Notes under the pieces: model-generated
Databases searched by the model: none
What the model saw: only the letters and a program-made list of their open reading frames with translations
Told to the model about the DNA's origin: nothing
Assembly (NCBI GenBank): GCA_035578905.1
Contig: JAQJVL010000519.1
Location: forward strand, 552,438 to 616,437
Source: Stictocephala bisonia
Taxonomy: Eukaryota > Arthropoda > Insecta > Hemiptera > Membracidae
Reading direction: 5' to 3'
DNA length: 64,000 bases
Made by a program: the position numbers and the translations under genes
Shown: in pieces, positions 1 to 13,624 of the stretch
How positions within the stretch are numbered: the stretch's first letter is position 1
How the letters are laid out: each line of letters opens with the position of its first letter

Positions 1-126
1 GTCATCATACTTGCAAAAGAAAAATAAAATTTACATTGTCTATTATGCAACTCTTACACACATTGGAAAGCATATTTAGGTTTAAAATCAAATTTTCAAC
101 AAGTGATGTGTGATTATCATTAAAAT

Positions 127-1768
127 TAGGGGTGTGCGAGTAATGATTTTTTTGAGTTCGAGTCGAGTAGTTGGCATTTTTTTCGAGTATCGAGTATTTT
201 CGAGCGAGTATTTACAGAAGGATTTCCTGTCCACCCAAAGCAACTGTAAAAGGCAGACACCATCTTAAGCCTACGCTAAGTTTTTCCAGATTCGTAAATA
301 TATACATCTAAACTGAACACAACAATATTGATTTGTTATTTGTAGTAACATTTGATGAATAAAACTTTTTACTTCCTGCCGTCCAATATTTTGTGGCATT
401 GTTTTGTTTAACCTTTTTTCTTTTTTTCATAACTAATATGATGAAAGAAACTAAGAAAGTATAGTATTAATTGAAACAACGTGGATTATAAAGATTTAAT
501 CTGTTCACTCATATCATAGATCAGATTTTCTATGCAAGCCAATTATACTGTTTCACAGCCGGCCGATATATTTATCTGGTGGTTCAGTTCAAAGTGTACT
601 TCCAACATGTTTCTCCCTCACTTTGGTTGATTCTTGATTGTTTTACAGTTTATATCGACGTCAATGTGAACAGGGAACCGTTCAGTGAGTTTACAAATCA
701 AAATTATCGTAATTTACCACCTTTTACACTCCAACAGTGTAATTGTCTAACCTAGTCAGGAAACCGTTCAACAATTTGACAGGAAAAAATATTGTATGCG
801 CAAATATTACACACAGTTTTGGCGATCTAAGGTGTTAACAGAATAATAATTAATATACATTCGCCACGGATATATACATATATATTTTTTTTTTTTACGG
901 AAAATAAATCAATAATGTTGTGTCACACGCTGCTAGAACGCCATTACCATATTTTATATGATACGATACTGTATTTTCCTATGTCAAATCATTGGACGAT
1001 TCCCTGCTCAGATTAAAAAACAAAATAGACCTCAATCGACTCGCAAAAATATACGATAATTTCAGTTCCGAAAAGGAGCTGAACGGTTCTTTGCACGTAC
1101 GTATACTACAACTGAGATGACTTTCGCCTAGAAAAGGTGGAAAGTTCGATTCTTGGGATCTAAAGTGACCCATTCTCGGTACCCTGTTGATTGAGCGGTA
1201 TTATTGATATGAATGAAAATATGCATAATTTCCACAGTGTACAGACCATTAGATTTATATCGGTAACAGGTCTTTTTGAGCATCTTGAACCGGATCTCTA
1301 GTTCCCTTTCTTGGGTCATAAAGACACTAACTTGCACTTCTGTTTTATTCACGCTATTTTAGGTTAGGTTACAAGTGACTAGTTACTCGGATAACCAACA
1401 TGTGTGATCGCTTCCTTCCCAGCTCTGTAGTTCAAATCATAATGAACAAACTCGTTCACTACGTCGACTATTTCATTTAACTGTCGTCGTGTACTATCTA
1501 TTTTTAGGCTTATTGTTTAGTTCATAATTATGCGTACCAAACTGTTAACGTATGATTAAGGGTAAAATAAAACATAAGGAAGCGCACATTTTTTATTCAT
1601 AACTTATAAAACTGTTTACTCTTGAAACTAAATTAAGATGTAAATCTGATGTTTCGTGAAATACAACTACTCAATCAAATTTCAAGTAGTTTCGGAAGCT
1701 TCGAGCCGAGTTCTAGTAATAAAATACTAGATCAAATACTCAAAGTTTCAAGCACTCGCACACCCCTA
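127..1768. mobile_element. hAT-like non-autonomous DNA transposon
   Basis: The ends are inverted: TAGGGGTGTGCGAGT at 127 and its complement ACTCGCACACCCCTA ending at 1768. They are flanked by the 8-bp pair ATTAAAAT (119-126) and ACTAAAAT (1769-1776), which match at 7 of 8 positions. An 8-bp duplication and short ends of this kind are typical of the hAT superfamily. GAGT/CGAG-rich subterminal repeats lie inside both ends. I see no transposase reading frame, so it is either a deletion derivative or heavily decayed. The one-base mismatch in the duplication suggests some age. Confidence 0.72.
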
Positions 1769-2203
1769 ACTAAAATGAAAAATGATATCAACTGTATAAT
1801 GTTGGAATATAAAAATCCTATCCTCCACATAATCTCACTATTGATCATTGTCAAAATTATTATTATAAATTACAGTGGTCCTATTACTAGTACGCATGAA
1901 AGACTGTTTTAGCGAAAACTTTCCATAGTATATTGCTGCATACAAAAATATTCCTTCAAATAATTTTGTTAGGATTTTAGTTGAAATGAAAATGAAAAAT
2001 GCCTTTATTTATGTGGCGAAGTTAGGACTATTTAGTCCTCTCTTCCACTTAACCACTTAGTTCATTGTCTCCATAAAACATGATTTTTTTAGATAAGTCT
2101 GAGTGATTTATTAAAATATTATTATAGACACAATTTTCATCTGAAACATGTATGTCAAGATGTCTTTACTGATGAAAATGTTAATTGCTAAGGATACTCA
2201 TAA
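1769..2203. other. Intergenic DNA, no gene seen
   Basis: AT-rich sequence. A short piece around 1985-2045 resembles the 3' end of a dispersed retroelement (A-rich with a GCCTTTATTTATGTGGCG block), but it is too short to classify. Confidence 0.4.
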
Positions 2204-2209
2204 TTGACG

Positions 2210-2506
2210 GTAGACTGGAATTATATTATCTTGGGTATGAATGGTCAGCACGATTTTTGTTGTCAACACGATTTCCTCAGAGTCTTTGCCCTCCAGAAGA
2301 GAGCACTCAGAACCATTTGGGGCATGAACCAGCGAGACAGTTGTAGAGAGCATTTCCGGTCAGAAGAAATCCTTACTCTTCCTAGTTTGCTAATATACTA
2401 TTGTTTAATTTTCTATTTAGAAATCAAAATTACTTCAATAATCTCAGCCACCACTACTCAACAAGAAACAGATATAATTTGCAAATTGATCGGTTTAGAC
2501 TTATGA
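2210..2506 (+). pseudogene. LINE reverse-transcriptase C-terminal relic
   Basis: The translation holds a stretch LQKRALRTIWGMNQRDSCR followed by a block ILTLPSLLIY. This is the typical region after the RT domain of Jockey/CR1-type non-LTR retrotransposons (QKRALR.I.G...RDSCR......ILTLPSLYI). The frame is open for about 100 codons but has neither the polymerase core nor the endonuclease, so it is a short dead fragment. The same protein region recurs at 17.5 kb (+) and 27.6 kb (-) in this window. Confidence 0.6.
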
Positions 2507-3162
2507 AATAAAAAAAATTCAGTCTTTTATTTTAGCCATAAGCTTTTTAATCCTCTTGACCACCAAGTCTGACAAACAATAAATTCTTGAATTCATTAAA
2601 AAAAGACGTGATGTGGAATGGCTGACATCTGATTGGAACAGCTTTCTACTCGATAGAGAAGGCCTTGGGCAGTGGCTAGGACAACATTTTCTTGTATTTG
2701 GTTTCTTATTCTGTCAGTAATTAAAAGTAAAATGCACTCTTTGTCGGAATTATGTATATTTTAGGATTGGAGGTATTCTGTTACTAGTTATTGTTTTATT
2801 ATATTTTAAATTTAAAAGAAATCTACGTTTATTTAGATATTTCTTAATTACAACTGTTAAGTAAAATATCAATATTTTTTATTTTATATCATCACTATAT
2901 TTTTTGTTTGACCAAAGAGAAAAACAAATTCACTTTCTCAGCCTACATGGCCGATCAGTGTTGCATTATTTTAAGATATTATTTATTTTCGATATATACA
3001 CACCAATACTTTTTAATTTTTTATATATTGTTTATAAATCTGTCAAAAATAATGTGCACAGAAATATCTGGTCAAATATATACCACATGTTCATATTTGC
3101 TGCTTAGATTCTCACTATCTTTTAAAGTTTGTAAATGATGTTTCTAGCATATTTTGCACATA
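2507..3162. other. Intergenic DNA, no gene seen
   Basis: AT-rich. A possible continuation of the LINE relic (a weak reading RRDVEWLTSDWNSF near 2605-2650) is not supported enough to call. Nothing else is recognised. Confidence 0.4.
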
Positions 3163-3843
3163 CAGTATAACCTCACTGGATTGGTCGTTGGTCTTCCAGA
3201 ACCTTCTGTGATTTAGCCTAAAGTAGTCATGTAAAATTTTGTGATGTAAGTGTTTATTTTATAATTTTGAAAAAAAAATAATAAAATAGACAGGTCAGCA
3301 TTATAAAGTGACAGCTTATATACAATCCAAAACTGAAGTGGAAATTACAGTTTTTGTGGATGGAAATTAACTTTTTTTTTGTTATCTTACGGTCAAGATA
3401 GATACAACACTTGATGGGAAATCAATATTCATATTGAAAGATGAAGGTCAGTGCATTTTGTGCTACTAAGAAAAGGAATCCATTAGGTGGATGAACACTT
3501 TTTTTGTAATTAACTTTAAATTCTATCACTAATACTTAATTTAATCTGGTCAATGCACTTTGTGCAAGTAGTTTTTCTTCCTAAAATTTGTACAGTTAAA
3601 CAGCGTTTTATTGTGTACATCATACCTTTTTTATCTTACTGTACTTTGAATTTACTACAAGATCGCTAAGCTAACATATGAAGCAGTTAGGCACAAGCAC
3701 TTTTTAATATAGTATTGTATAAACTTTTTGGAGGGCTTATTAGGTCTCAAAGTGCTACTTTTTATGGCCTCTCATTTGTCTGGCTTTTCCCTAAATCCGG
3801 CCTACTGAATGCCACGTTAAGCCCGACCAGTGAGGTTGTACTG
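3163..3843. mobile_element. pogo/Tigger-like MITE
   Basis: Terminal inverted repeats: CAGTATAACCTCACTGG at the left and, as the complement of the right end, CAGTACAACCTCACTGG. A TA dinucleotide sits outside each end (3161-3162 and 3844-3845). CAG-type ends with a TA target are typical of pogo/Tigger elements of the Tc1/mariner group. The 681-bp interior is AT-rich with no transposase frame. Confidence 0.7.
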
Positions 3844-5502
3844 TACATATTTTTTTTTTTTATCAACCTACAATGAATATAATTTAAATAAAAATACATG
3901 TTAATATTTCGATAAGCACTACTCCGTACTTTACAGTGTCTGCCTATTGGCGAAGAGATAACATCACATCATGTTTGGTTCGTTTTATTTTACCAAATTG
4001 GTATTACTACGGCATTCGTGCCCTACTAGAATTTTGCTTGGTTGGTCTTTATTTAGTTAAAAATTCTATAGTTCAAGTAAGTCTAATAAATGGTAGGATT
4101 CAGTTCAGTTACTTATCTGTGGTTTTGAAAATCTTGGCAGTATCGCTTAGATCAGTTGGTGGCATAAATCATTTGGTACATTCTCGCTTATTATTATAAT
4201 ATTGGTAGTATTATTTTTTTTCTTTATAACTTAGCATACTGTAGTCAGATACCTAAGATTTAGTTTTAGAATGTTTTTCTTTACCTTTATGTAGATTGCT
4301 TGTAGGCTAAGCTTTTAATAATATGTTTCATGAAATGTTATTGTATAACAAACAACTGAACAATATAAAATTCTTTCTTTCTTTCTTCTTTTATTCCTTT
4401 ATTGAAGTATTATTCATAAAGAAATAATTTTAAAATTATCAAAATATCTTATCTAAGGTAGGCATCATCAGACATAAACAAAAATAAATTTTGAAAAATA
4501 TTTTCACAAATTATAACAATTAACTATTTTGGCTTACGGTTAATGAAAACATTAATTCGTTAAAATGTGTGTACATAAATATAATTAATAATTGTTAGTT
4601 CAATTATTCTATATAAACAGAGAATTTTAAATGAGCGGAGTTTCATTATTTATAATAATGAAATTTATTATATTATTTCATTTAAAGTTTTTCAGATACA
4701 TCTAGATATTCATTATTGCAGACTTGTTTAAGAACTTGAAATTTAGTTGAGTTGTGTCCTTCATGTTAGGCCTTTTTGCTTTTTCAATTGTCCATACTTA
4801 AACTTTGCTTTGTGTTCTTTGTATTTAATTTTCTTTGGCTACATTTTATTTTATTTAACCTGTACACACTTTATTATCACAGTTATCACAACTAGAAGTA
4901 AACTAAATATGTATACACTAGCTGTTCTATACACTTTCTAAGATAATGAAAATTATATTCGTTTATCATGGAAAAAAATTGTAGAAATAATGAAAAACAC
5001 CTTTATACAATTAATCATTAGATAACAAAATTTTAAAAAATCTCAGGACATTTTTATATTGATTTTCATAAAATACCATTTACATTTAATAATAATAAAC
5101 AGAAATTCAAGATAGTTTATAGAGTGATTTTTTAAAGTGTGCTACCATTTGGATATTTCAATTCTACAGAGATTCAACAAGCTTTAAATGGAGAACGTCG
5201 CCTACCTTTTCCTCATTAATAAAAATATGTATTTAACAATTTTCAAAAAAGCCGCCCTTTTCCAAAATGGCAGACAGCTTAATTTTAAAAACACTAAGTA
5301 TTTTATGATCTTTTCTGATAGAAAATGTAATTTTCATATTCTCTGCTAGATTAAATTAATTATGATTAGATATTTAAAAATTTATTAATTTTTGTTGTGG
5401 ATCAAATGTATTACACCACAACTTTTATTTTTTCTGCTGCGGTTTAGTTGCGTATGTTCTACACAATTTCAGAGCTGTGCATTTTTGTAGTTTATTTAAT
5501 CT
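3844..5502. other. Intergenic DNA, no gene seen
   Basis: AT-rich unique-looking sequence. It holds a small TTTC microsatellite near 4372-4392. No exon, RNA gene or transposon end was recognised. Confidence 0.4.
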
Positions 5503-6253
5503 TACTTACTTACTTACTTAGTTGGCCACTCAAACCGTAAAAGGTTTTTGGCCTCGCCAACAATTTGCCTCCACTTCCTCCTGTCTTGCATCATCTCTTC
5601 TTCCACTCCCATTTTCCGCATATCCCTTTGCACCTGATATTTCCATCTCAGCCTTGGTTGACCCAAAGGTCTTCTTCCTGCTGGTCTTCCTTCCATTACT
5701 CTTCTCAATACAGATTCCTCCTCCCTTCTGTTTACATGGCCTGCCCATCTTAGTCGTCTTGATTTTCCTTCTGCTACTATGTCTGTTTCCTTAAACAATT
5801 CTCTAAGTTCCTGATTTTTCCTTATTCTCCATTGTTCTTCTTCTTTCACTGGCCCATATATTGCTCTTAATACTTTATTTTCAAAGGTTACTAATCGCCT
5901 TTCTGTTTTCTTGCTCATTGTCCATACCTCAGAGCCATATAGGACTACTGGCCTTATAATTGTCTTGTACATTTGTTCTTTGGTTCTTCTTGATAAGGTT
6001 TTGTTTTTCATCATTTTTCCTAAGGCCCAATAGTACCTATTTCCGTTCAGTAACCTTGTTTCAATTTCTGTTTCTTCTTTATTTTGTTGATCAATAGTGA
6101 CACCAAGGTATTTGAATTTTTCACAACTATTGAATTTATATGGATTCACTTCTAAAACCTGCTCTCTTTCTAATGCATTCCGTTCTATTTTAAGATATTT
6201 GGTTTTTTCCTCATTGATTTCTAAGCTTACTATTTTTGTTTGAGTAATGAGCT
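5503..6253 (-). pseudogene. Non-LTR retrotransposon RT C-terminal part, 5'-truncated
   Basis: The minus strand reads through about 245 codons without a stop, beginning near 6250 with a TKIVSLEINEEKTKYLKI-type segment. Then come KYLGVTID, the RPVVLYGSEVWTM block, a KSRRLRWAGHVNRR block and GRPAGRRPLGQPRLRW, ending at a stop at 5514. These are the thumb and C-terminal signatures of a very common insect non-LTR retrotransposon ORF2. The upstream polymerase core with its FADD-type residues and the endonuclease are missing. Directly after the stop lies (TAAG)n, visible as ACTT repeats at 5503-5520 on the plus strand, a normal LINE simple-repeat tail. The open frame makes this the least decayed LINE copy here, so the insertion is probably fairly young. 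Confidence 0.85.
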
Positions 6254-6659
6254 ATTATTTATTCTTATTGACCCAAAAACCTTTGTTTGTTCTTTATTTG
6301 GTATGGATTGAAGTGTGGCATGTTAGCCATTGTGTGTTTTTCTTCTATTATAAAAATCCATCCTAATGTACCTTTTAATGTGCTGGACGAGTTTAAATAA
6401 ATGATAAAACCCTGTATTTTAAACAAGTTATATTTTAGTTAGAATCAGTGAATTTTATTCTAACATTTAAACTTTAATAATTCTACACTTAAATGATTTA
6501 ATATGACTAAAAGGCGAAATGACTACATCAGGCAGTTGATGTTAATAAAAATGAAAACATTAAATGTGCAGGTGGTACATGATACTGAAAACTGTTTGTA
6601 TATTAAATAATAAATAAATAAAAAAGCAAGATTTCCACATCAGTTGTTTAGTGGCATTT
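6254..6659. other. Intergenic DNA, no gene seen
   Basis: AT-rich, no recognised feature. Confidence 0.4.
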
Positions 6660-7440
6660 TACTGTGTTCTTGACGAACATCTTTATTGGCAATATTTCCA
6701 GTATTTGGTATTTTGGCAGGACTGGGCCGGTGTCACCAAATGTTGCCATACATTTTGCTCCCCTACACTACACAGAAGAGTCTGACCTAATAATCTCTCC
6801 AGTCCATCTGTTATGTGTTTTTCTTTTGTCCTCCTCCACCCCTCTTCTTGAGCCTCCAATACTGTGACAGGGATTTTTGTTTCACTCTTTCTTTTCATGT
6901 TCAGACCATCTTATCAGCTTATTCTCCAATTCTATTTCTTAAGCATTCAATTTGTACCTCATTTTTAATGTCTACATTTCTTACTCTATCTAATCGTGTC
7001 TTTCCAGCAATTATTCTCAAAACCCTTGACTTCTCCTCTTTGTATTCTTTCCCATTCTCTCTCATTCAAAGACCATGTTTCCCAACCATATGAATATTTG
7101 TATGTAAGATGATTTATGTATCAATAATTTTTTATTTTTCAATATCTTTCTGTCCCATTCTAAATGTTTTATACTTGGAAAAAGCTTTCCTCCTTTCTTC
7201 AGTCTCCTTGAGATTTCTCTACTCAGTTTACAATCGTAAGTTATTTGTGGTCCAAGTTATGTAAAGCTGTCTACCACCTTCTCTAGCTTGCCATTCAATG
7301 ATATGTTTCCTCGGTGTGTTATACCTTCCCACAGCCAGAGAAGGACTAACGCCATTAATGCTCCCTTTAGTCTGTTGTTCATTAAACGAATACTGCATCA
7401 ATTTGAACAGCATTTCTTCCTAATGGTGCTTTAGTATTTT
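6660..7440 (-). pseudogene. Decayed LINE ORF2 C-terminal relic
   Basis: Reading the minus strand in shifting frames from about 7260 gives LGPQITYDCKLSREISRR, then a DRKILKNKKLLIHKSS block, a damaged YGWETW segment, and further on a SRVLRIIAGKTRLDRVRN-like block. This is the same order of blocks as in the LINE at 5.5-6.25 kb, but with several frameshifts and stops, so it is an old dead copy of a related family. The edges are approximate. Confidence 0.65.
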
Positions 7441-8540
7441 ATAACTATTCATGAAGTTCATAAAAATGTGTAAATTAATTATTGCAGTGTTATAAGATAG
7501 GATTATATTTTCTAGCTGTATCATGTTTACTTATTGTCATAGAATATTGTAGAGTTGTTACTATAAGAAATAATGCTTAAAGAACGGATAAATATTAGCT
7601 TCACCTGATTTTGGAACTTTTGATTTTTCACCTATATGAAAGCAGATAAGCAACAGATCAAACCTGTTTTTTTAACCATATATGAAACCCAAGTGATCCC
7701 TTAGACGACATTTGATTTTTTTTCTGTTATCAGCTGTTCTGCGTATTTGTTGGTTTCCTTTAAGAAAATAATTAAAAGAGGTTTAGTAAATTTAAGATAT
7801 AAATAACACATAGATGCAGGAGTACTAAAAGCATAGTCTTGTAGACATTATTTTCTGTTATTAGTTGTCCAAACTAAATTCTTTACTCGAAAGAACGTTT
7901 TTATTTGCTATTTAATAGTGAAAATATCAAATTTTCCTATATTTACTCAAGTGCTCTTCACCATAACAGTATTTAAAACTTAGTTCACAGTTATCAATCA
8001 GTTATCTCTTGATTGCATCTTATCACACTAGTAAAGCTTATCTAAATTTCATATTATGTTTGCTGTTTTCCATTCATGAAAAGTTACAACATTCAATTAT
8101 TACTAAATTGAGTGAGGCCTTGAATCTATTATCTAACCTTGATTAGTTAGGCCTGTCTATATTTGTCATCAATTCTTTTATTTATCTCTTCTAAACCTAA
8201 TGTGTTTTTATCACGTTCGATCAATTAATTAATAGGCGTAGCATATATTTATGAGGTGTTGTAATCTGTTTCTATAATGTTTAACTTTGGCTATAGCACA
8301 AAATGTTTCATGATGGGGTTATTACAAACAGTTTTACGTTTCATATTATGTATACTATCTTCTGTTGTGAGATGTTATAAAGTCTCATAGACCCATTAAA
8401 TAAAAATTGCCCATAATAATAGAGTAATTGACTGACCCTTAACCCTGTAAGTAATAATGCTTACTCTCAGTGATAGGGGTATTTATTTTACTAGCGTTGT
8501 AAGCGTCAAGTAGACATTCATAAAAATACCAAATATTGTA
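7441..8540. other. Intergenic DNA, no gene seen
   Basis: AT-rich, no recognised feature. Confidence 0.4.
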
Positions 8541-9032
8541 CAGTAGAGCCCCGCTAATCCAAACTTCGGTAATCCAAAAATCCTCTTAATCTGAAACAGA
8601 AATCAAGCAATAGATTTTGGAAAAATAAAAAAACAGTTACTGTAAAAATTGCTTCTTTGTATATCTAAAAATGACAAGAAAATATTATTTCAAGCATTCA
8701 ACTGTTAATAAACTTTTCAAATGTTACTTTGGTTTGAACAAAGTCAGTTGAATTTGTTTGCATTGAAGAAGAATTCCTCTTCCCGAAAATAAATTACCGC
8801 TAGTGACTTCAGCTTTTTGTCTTGAAAAACTGATTTTAATCTTACATCTCAGATTAATATTTTCTTCTATTAAAGGGTTCATTATCTTCTTCTTATTATC
8901 ATAGGCTCTTATTGCCTTCAAAACTAAAGTATTATACTTAAGAGTGTTTCAGGAAAATCTGTTTAATCCGAAAAATGTAGTAATACGAAATAGGTTTGGT
9001 CCCAATTTTTGGGGATTACCGGGACTCCACTG
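8541..9032. mobile_element. pogo/Tigger-like MITE
   Basis: Left end CAGTAGAGCCCCGCTAATCC; the complement of the right end reads CAGTGGAGTCCCGGTAATCC. TA lies outside both ends (8539-8540 and 9033-9034). The CAG...GTCCCGNTAATCC terminus is the typical Tigger/pogo form. It is 492 bp long and AT-rich inside. A 65-codon minus-strand frame (8724-8921) shows no clear transposase motif. Confidence 0.8.
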
Positions 9033-9504
9033 TATTAATAAACCTTATTATTTATGAAATTGATAAGAATTTAATAGAGAATCTTACAGTACACAATTTG
9101 AATTCTTAACTGATTTTTTAAAAATATATGCTAGTTGTAACACAAACAAACATATTTTCTCTTCATTCTTCAGAATGTTAACTGTTAAAAAATACCTTAA
9201 AACCCACTGAACAAAATTTAAAAAAATTTAGACAACATTCACAATTTTATGTAAAACAAAAAATTATAAACTTGAACACATTATTTATATTCTAAAACTT
9301 TTTACACAAGTTTAAACAAACAAATGACACCAATCACCATAGGGCCGTGTGCAGTGGGTTTGGGAACTGATAATATATATAAATAGCGTATGGTTTTTGT
9401 CAGCTACCATTTTTTAATCAAAAAATTATATAAAAGCTGTGTTTAACATGAAAAACTCCAAAACTTACTAGATATTAATAGAAATAAAAATGTAAAGTGA
9501 TATC
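9033..9504. other. Intergenic DNA, no gene seen
   Basis: AT-rich, no recognised feature. Confidence 0.4.
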
Positions 9505-9895
9505 CTGTCACAGAGCTAAATCCAATCTGTCAAGCCATTTAAAACCTTCCTCACTAATTCTATTTATGCTAGCTAATCCCTCCGTAAAACAACGCAAGGG
9601 GCACTCTGAAACTATGTGATCCATTGTTTCGATAGACTCTCCGCAATAACATGATTAGTCTACAGTCAATCCCCATTTGTATTTCCAGTAGATACATCTG
9701 CCCACTCCAGTTCGGAACCGATTCAACAATGTCCACTCCCTACAAGGGAGGTTCATCCCACTAACAGCTATTGATGGATTGTTAATAAGGAACTTATTAC
9801 ATCCATCAAAACTGTTCCACGTTATGGCCCAGCCAGAGTGATTTGATAGCTCAGTGGGAACTGATAGCAAGTACAGTTGACATAAATAAATCTTA
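9505..9895 (-). pseudogene. LINE ORF2 extreme C-terminus relic with zinc-finger-like motif
   Basis: The minus strand gives LPCREWTLLNRFRTGVGRC, a KWGL block, then after one in-frame stop CYCGESIETMDHIVSEC. The C-x-C-G...T..HI...C pattern is the C-terminal cysteine/histidine motif found at the end of many insect LINE ORF2 proteins. The single stop (near 9658) and the missing RT domain mark it as a dead fragment. Confidence 0.7.
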
Positions 9896-11069
9896 CAATA
9901 GCCACGGGATATCTAGAGCTATGTATGGTCAGTGCCGGGGGGAAGGGATTTCTACTAATAAACAGCGTTTAGTGTACTACTAGCATTGCTGTAAACATCG
10001 TCACCACGCCCACAAGTTAACTTTTTTATAACACAACTCCCATCGGATTAATCACTGATATTTTTTATTTATAATCATATTACTTGGTTTTATAATGTGT
10101 TATCTCATGTTAAAATTATAGGCCTTTAATTATATTACTATTATCTTTGTCTAATATTTAATGAGAAAAATAAAATAAAATCATATGGAGTACCAAATAA
10201 TTAAACACTAGTGAATTTACAGAATGTAGGTTATGTTAGTAAATAAGTACTGTTCAAGTTGTTATTGTAAGCAGTCCGTAATTTAATTTTATTTTAGGAA
10301 ATATATACTTGTGAATTACATACTTGTGAATTACTTCGTGAACAATATTAAATTTAATTTCTTTAAATATAGACAGCTGTTCCAATTAAATTAATATTTA
10401 AATTATAACATCTGTGGCTAAGTTATTAAATGCATAACAACCAGTAGTATAAACAAAACTGTTGCGTTTAATATTTGCAATAACAAACGCTTTTGATACA
10501 AAAAGGATGCAGCGATATTCCACTCTCCAATCAGCTGATCAGCAGCGGTAGCCAACGTCTGCATGTCAGGCTAGTACAAAGCCACGCATGCGTATGTCGT
10601 ACCCCTCCCCTCCGCTAATCACCAAGCATTTGAAAAGTAACGGTTTCGACAGCTCAAGATATTCCGTGGCTACTGTAATTCCATTTCATTCCTCAAATCT
10701 ATATTGCTTTTAACTTAACATTAGAATAACTTAAAGCGTTCATAATATAAAATGTTAACAGATCTGACCACAGAGTATGAAATTAAAAATGTATAAAAAA
10801 TGTTTATGTTTGAATTTTGCAATAGTTACCCTCATTATTGGTAACAAATATTTGACTTGTAAGTGCAAATGGCTGATAATATAAATGATGTTTTAATTTT
10901 AATAACAGTTTAGTTTGTTATCGTAGCCAAATTTACTAACTTTACAAGTACAAGAAATAAATGGTCTACTTTCTAATGTTATTATTTATTCTTGTTTTAA
11001 ACTAGTATAGTTAATGCTTTTTTATATAGTTTAACCATGAATTTATGAGTTGGAAATTGTGTTGCATAG
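9896..11069. other. Probable intron DNA upstream of the first AK2 exon seen
   Basis: AT-rich except for a moderately GC-rich patch around 10540-10640. I looked for the adenylate kinase P-loop exon (GPPGSGKGT) and the LLDGFPRT exon between 1 and 11069 and did not find either. The intron before the exon at 11070 therefore probably reaches back beyond the window. Confidence 0.45.
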
Positions 11070-11237
11070 CTAGACGGATTGCTGGAACGCCGTAAAACAG
11101 TTCTGGATGCAGTAATAGAGTTTAACATCGCAGATAGTCTCTTGGTTCGTAGAATTACAGGACGCCTGATCCACCCATCTAGTGGTCGGTCATATCACGA
11201 GGAATTCCATCCTCCAAAGAAGCCCATGACTGATGAT
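11070..11237 (+). CDS. Ak2: Adenylate kinase 2, internal exon (core and start of LID domain)
   Basis: Adenylate kinase 2 moves a phosphate between ATP and AMP to make two ADP, in animals mainly in the mitochondrial intermembrane space. This 168-bp exon gives 56 codons in phase 0, opening [18 protein letters not shown] and followed by [12 protein letters not shown] and [14 protein letters not shown]. That is the core strand plus the LID domain with the arginines used for phosphate binding (known for the family). It is bounded by an acceptor TTGCATAG at 11069 and a GTAAGT donor at 11238. It joins in phase 0 to the exon at 12375, giving the family's DD-(I/V)-TGEPLIRR sequence. The N-terminal half of the enzyme, with the P-loop and NMP-binding region, is not in this window. 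The gene symbol follows clear family identity; orthology was not tested by alignment. Confidence 0.93.
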
Positions 11238-12560
<1,323 letters not shown>

Positions 12561-13134
12561 TGAACAATCTCTGTGATTGTTGAATAATTGGAAATGTCTC
12601 TTCAGAATAGTGAGTATCCGGTATTGGTGCATTTCTACTTCCAAAGAAGAAAATATAATTCTGTTTTTTTTCCACTAATGTTATATGTCCACTTGGGCCC
12701 TTCTTATCAGCGCCTCTCTCTTATCTCTTCTTGTCTGATGAAAAGCATCTGGTGTCATAATTCTATCTTTTTTTCTTTTCCAATTCAGAATATTATTGGT
12801 CTTGTTTTACTGTACTTGTAAGTAACAAGAATGGTTCTAGTGAATGTCATAACTAATAATTTATTCATCTAAAAATTACAACATTATTGCGTGATTACAA
12901 AAATTTCAGTGTCTTTTAGAATAATTCTAAACATTTTGTAAACTTAGCAGCAATTGCATTTCTTTGACAGTTTGATGTATTGTTAATTTCAGTTTTTGTC
13001 TTTATTCCAGTTTTACAATGGTCTGTATTAAAATCTAGAGCATATCAGTTACAATTATTTTCATTAAAAAAAAGTAAGTTAAACTTAATATTGATATTTT
13101 TATTTGTTACAAAGCTTAAATACGTACATATCTG

Positions 13135-13615
13135 CTTCTTTCCAGCTCATTCTTAAGTCTGGGTATTCACAAGCTACCACTATCTTTCTTTCCATAGCTC
13201 CTCCTCACAAACTTCTGCCTAACTGCTTCTCTTCTCTCCACATCCCTTCGCACATCGTCAATCCATTTATTTCATGATCTTTCTCTTGGTCTTCTTCCTA
13301 TAGTTCTTATCTCTCCCATTTCCTTGATATTCTGTCTTTTCCCATTCTCAACATGCTGATACCACTTAATTCTTGACTATTCAATTTTTTTCTCCAACTT
13401 TCTTCTACCAGGTTTCTCCTAATATTTCTATTTATAGTTCTATCCCTTTGTGCCTTGTACTTAATTGCTCTCAAAACACTTATTTCCCCTGCTAGTATCT
13501 TGCTATGATTTCTCTCCTTTATCTCTCCAAGTCTCAGCTGCATATGTGACGGCAGGGGTATAGTAAGTCTATAGATTATTAATTTAGCTTTCCTAGGCTT
13601 TTTAAAAAGCATATG
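13135..13615 (-). pseudogene. Decayed LINE ORF2 relic
   Basis: The minus strand has about 100 open codons (13612-13307) reading RLGEIKERNHSKILAGEISV, then LRAIKYKAQRDRTINRNIRR. It continues in broken frames to 13135 with remnants of the basic RW-rich tail. The arrangement matches the C-terminal half of the same broad LINE type as at 5.5 and 6.7 kb. It has no polymerase core, so it is dead. Confidence 0.65.
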
Positions 13616-13624
13616 ATTACAATA

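Noticed and set aside
5522..5794. Plus-strand frames opposite the LINE at 5.5-6.25 kb
   Set aside because: Shadows of the minus-strand ORF2, which has clear RT C-terminal motifs.
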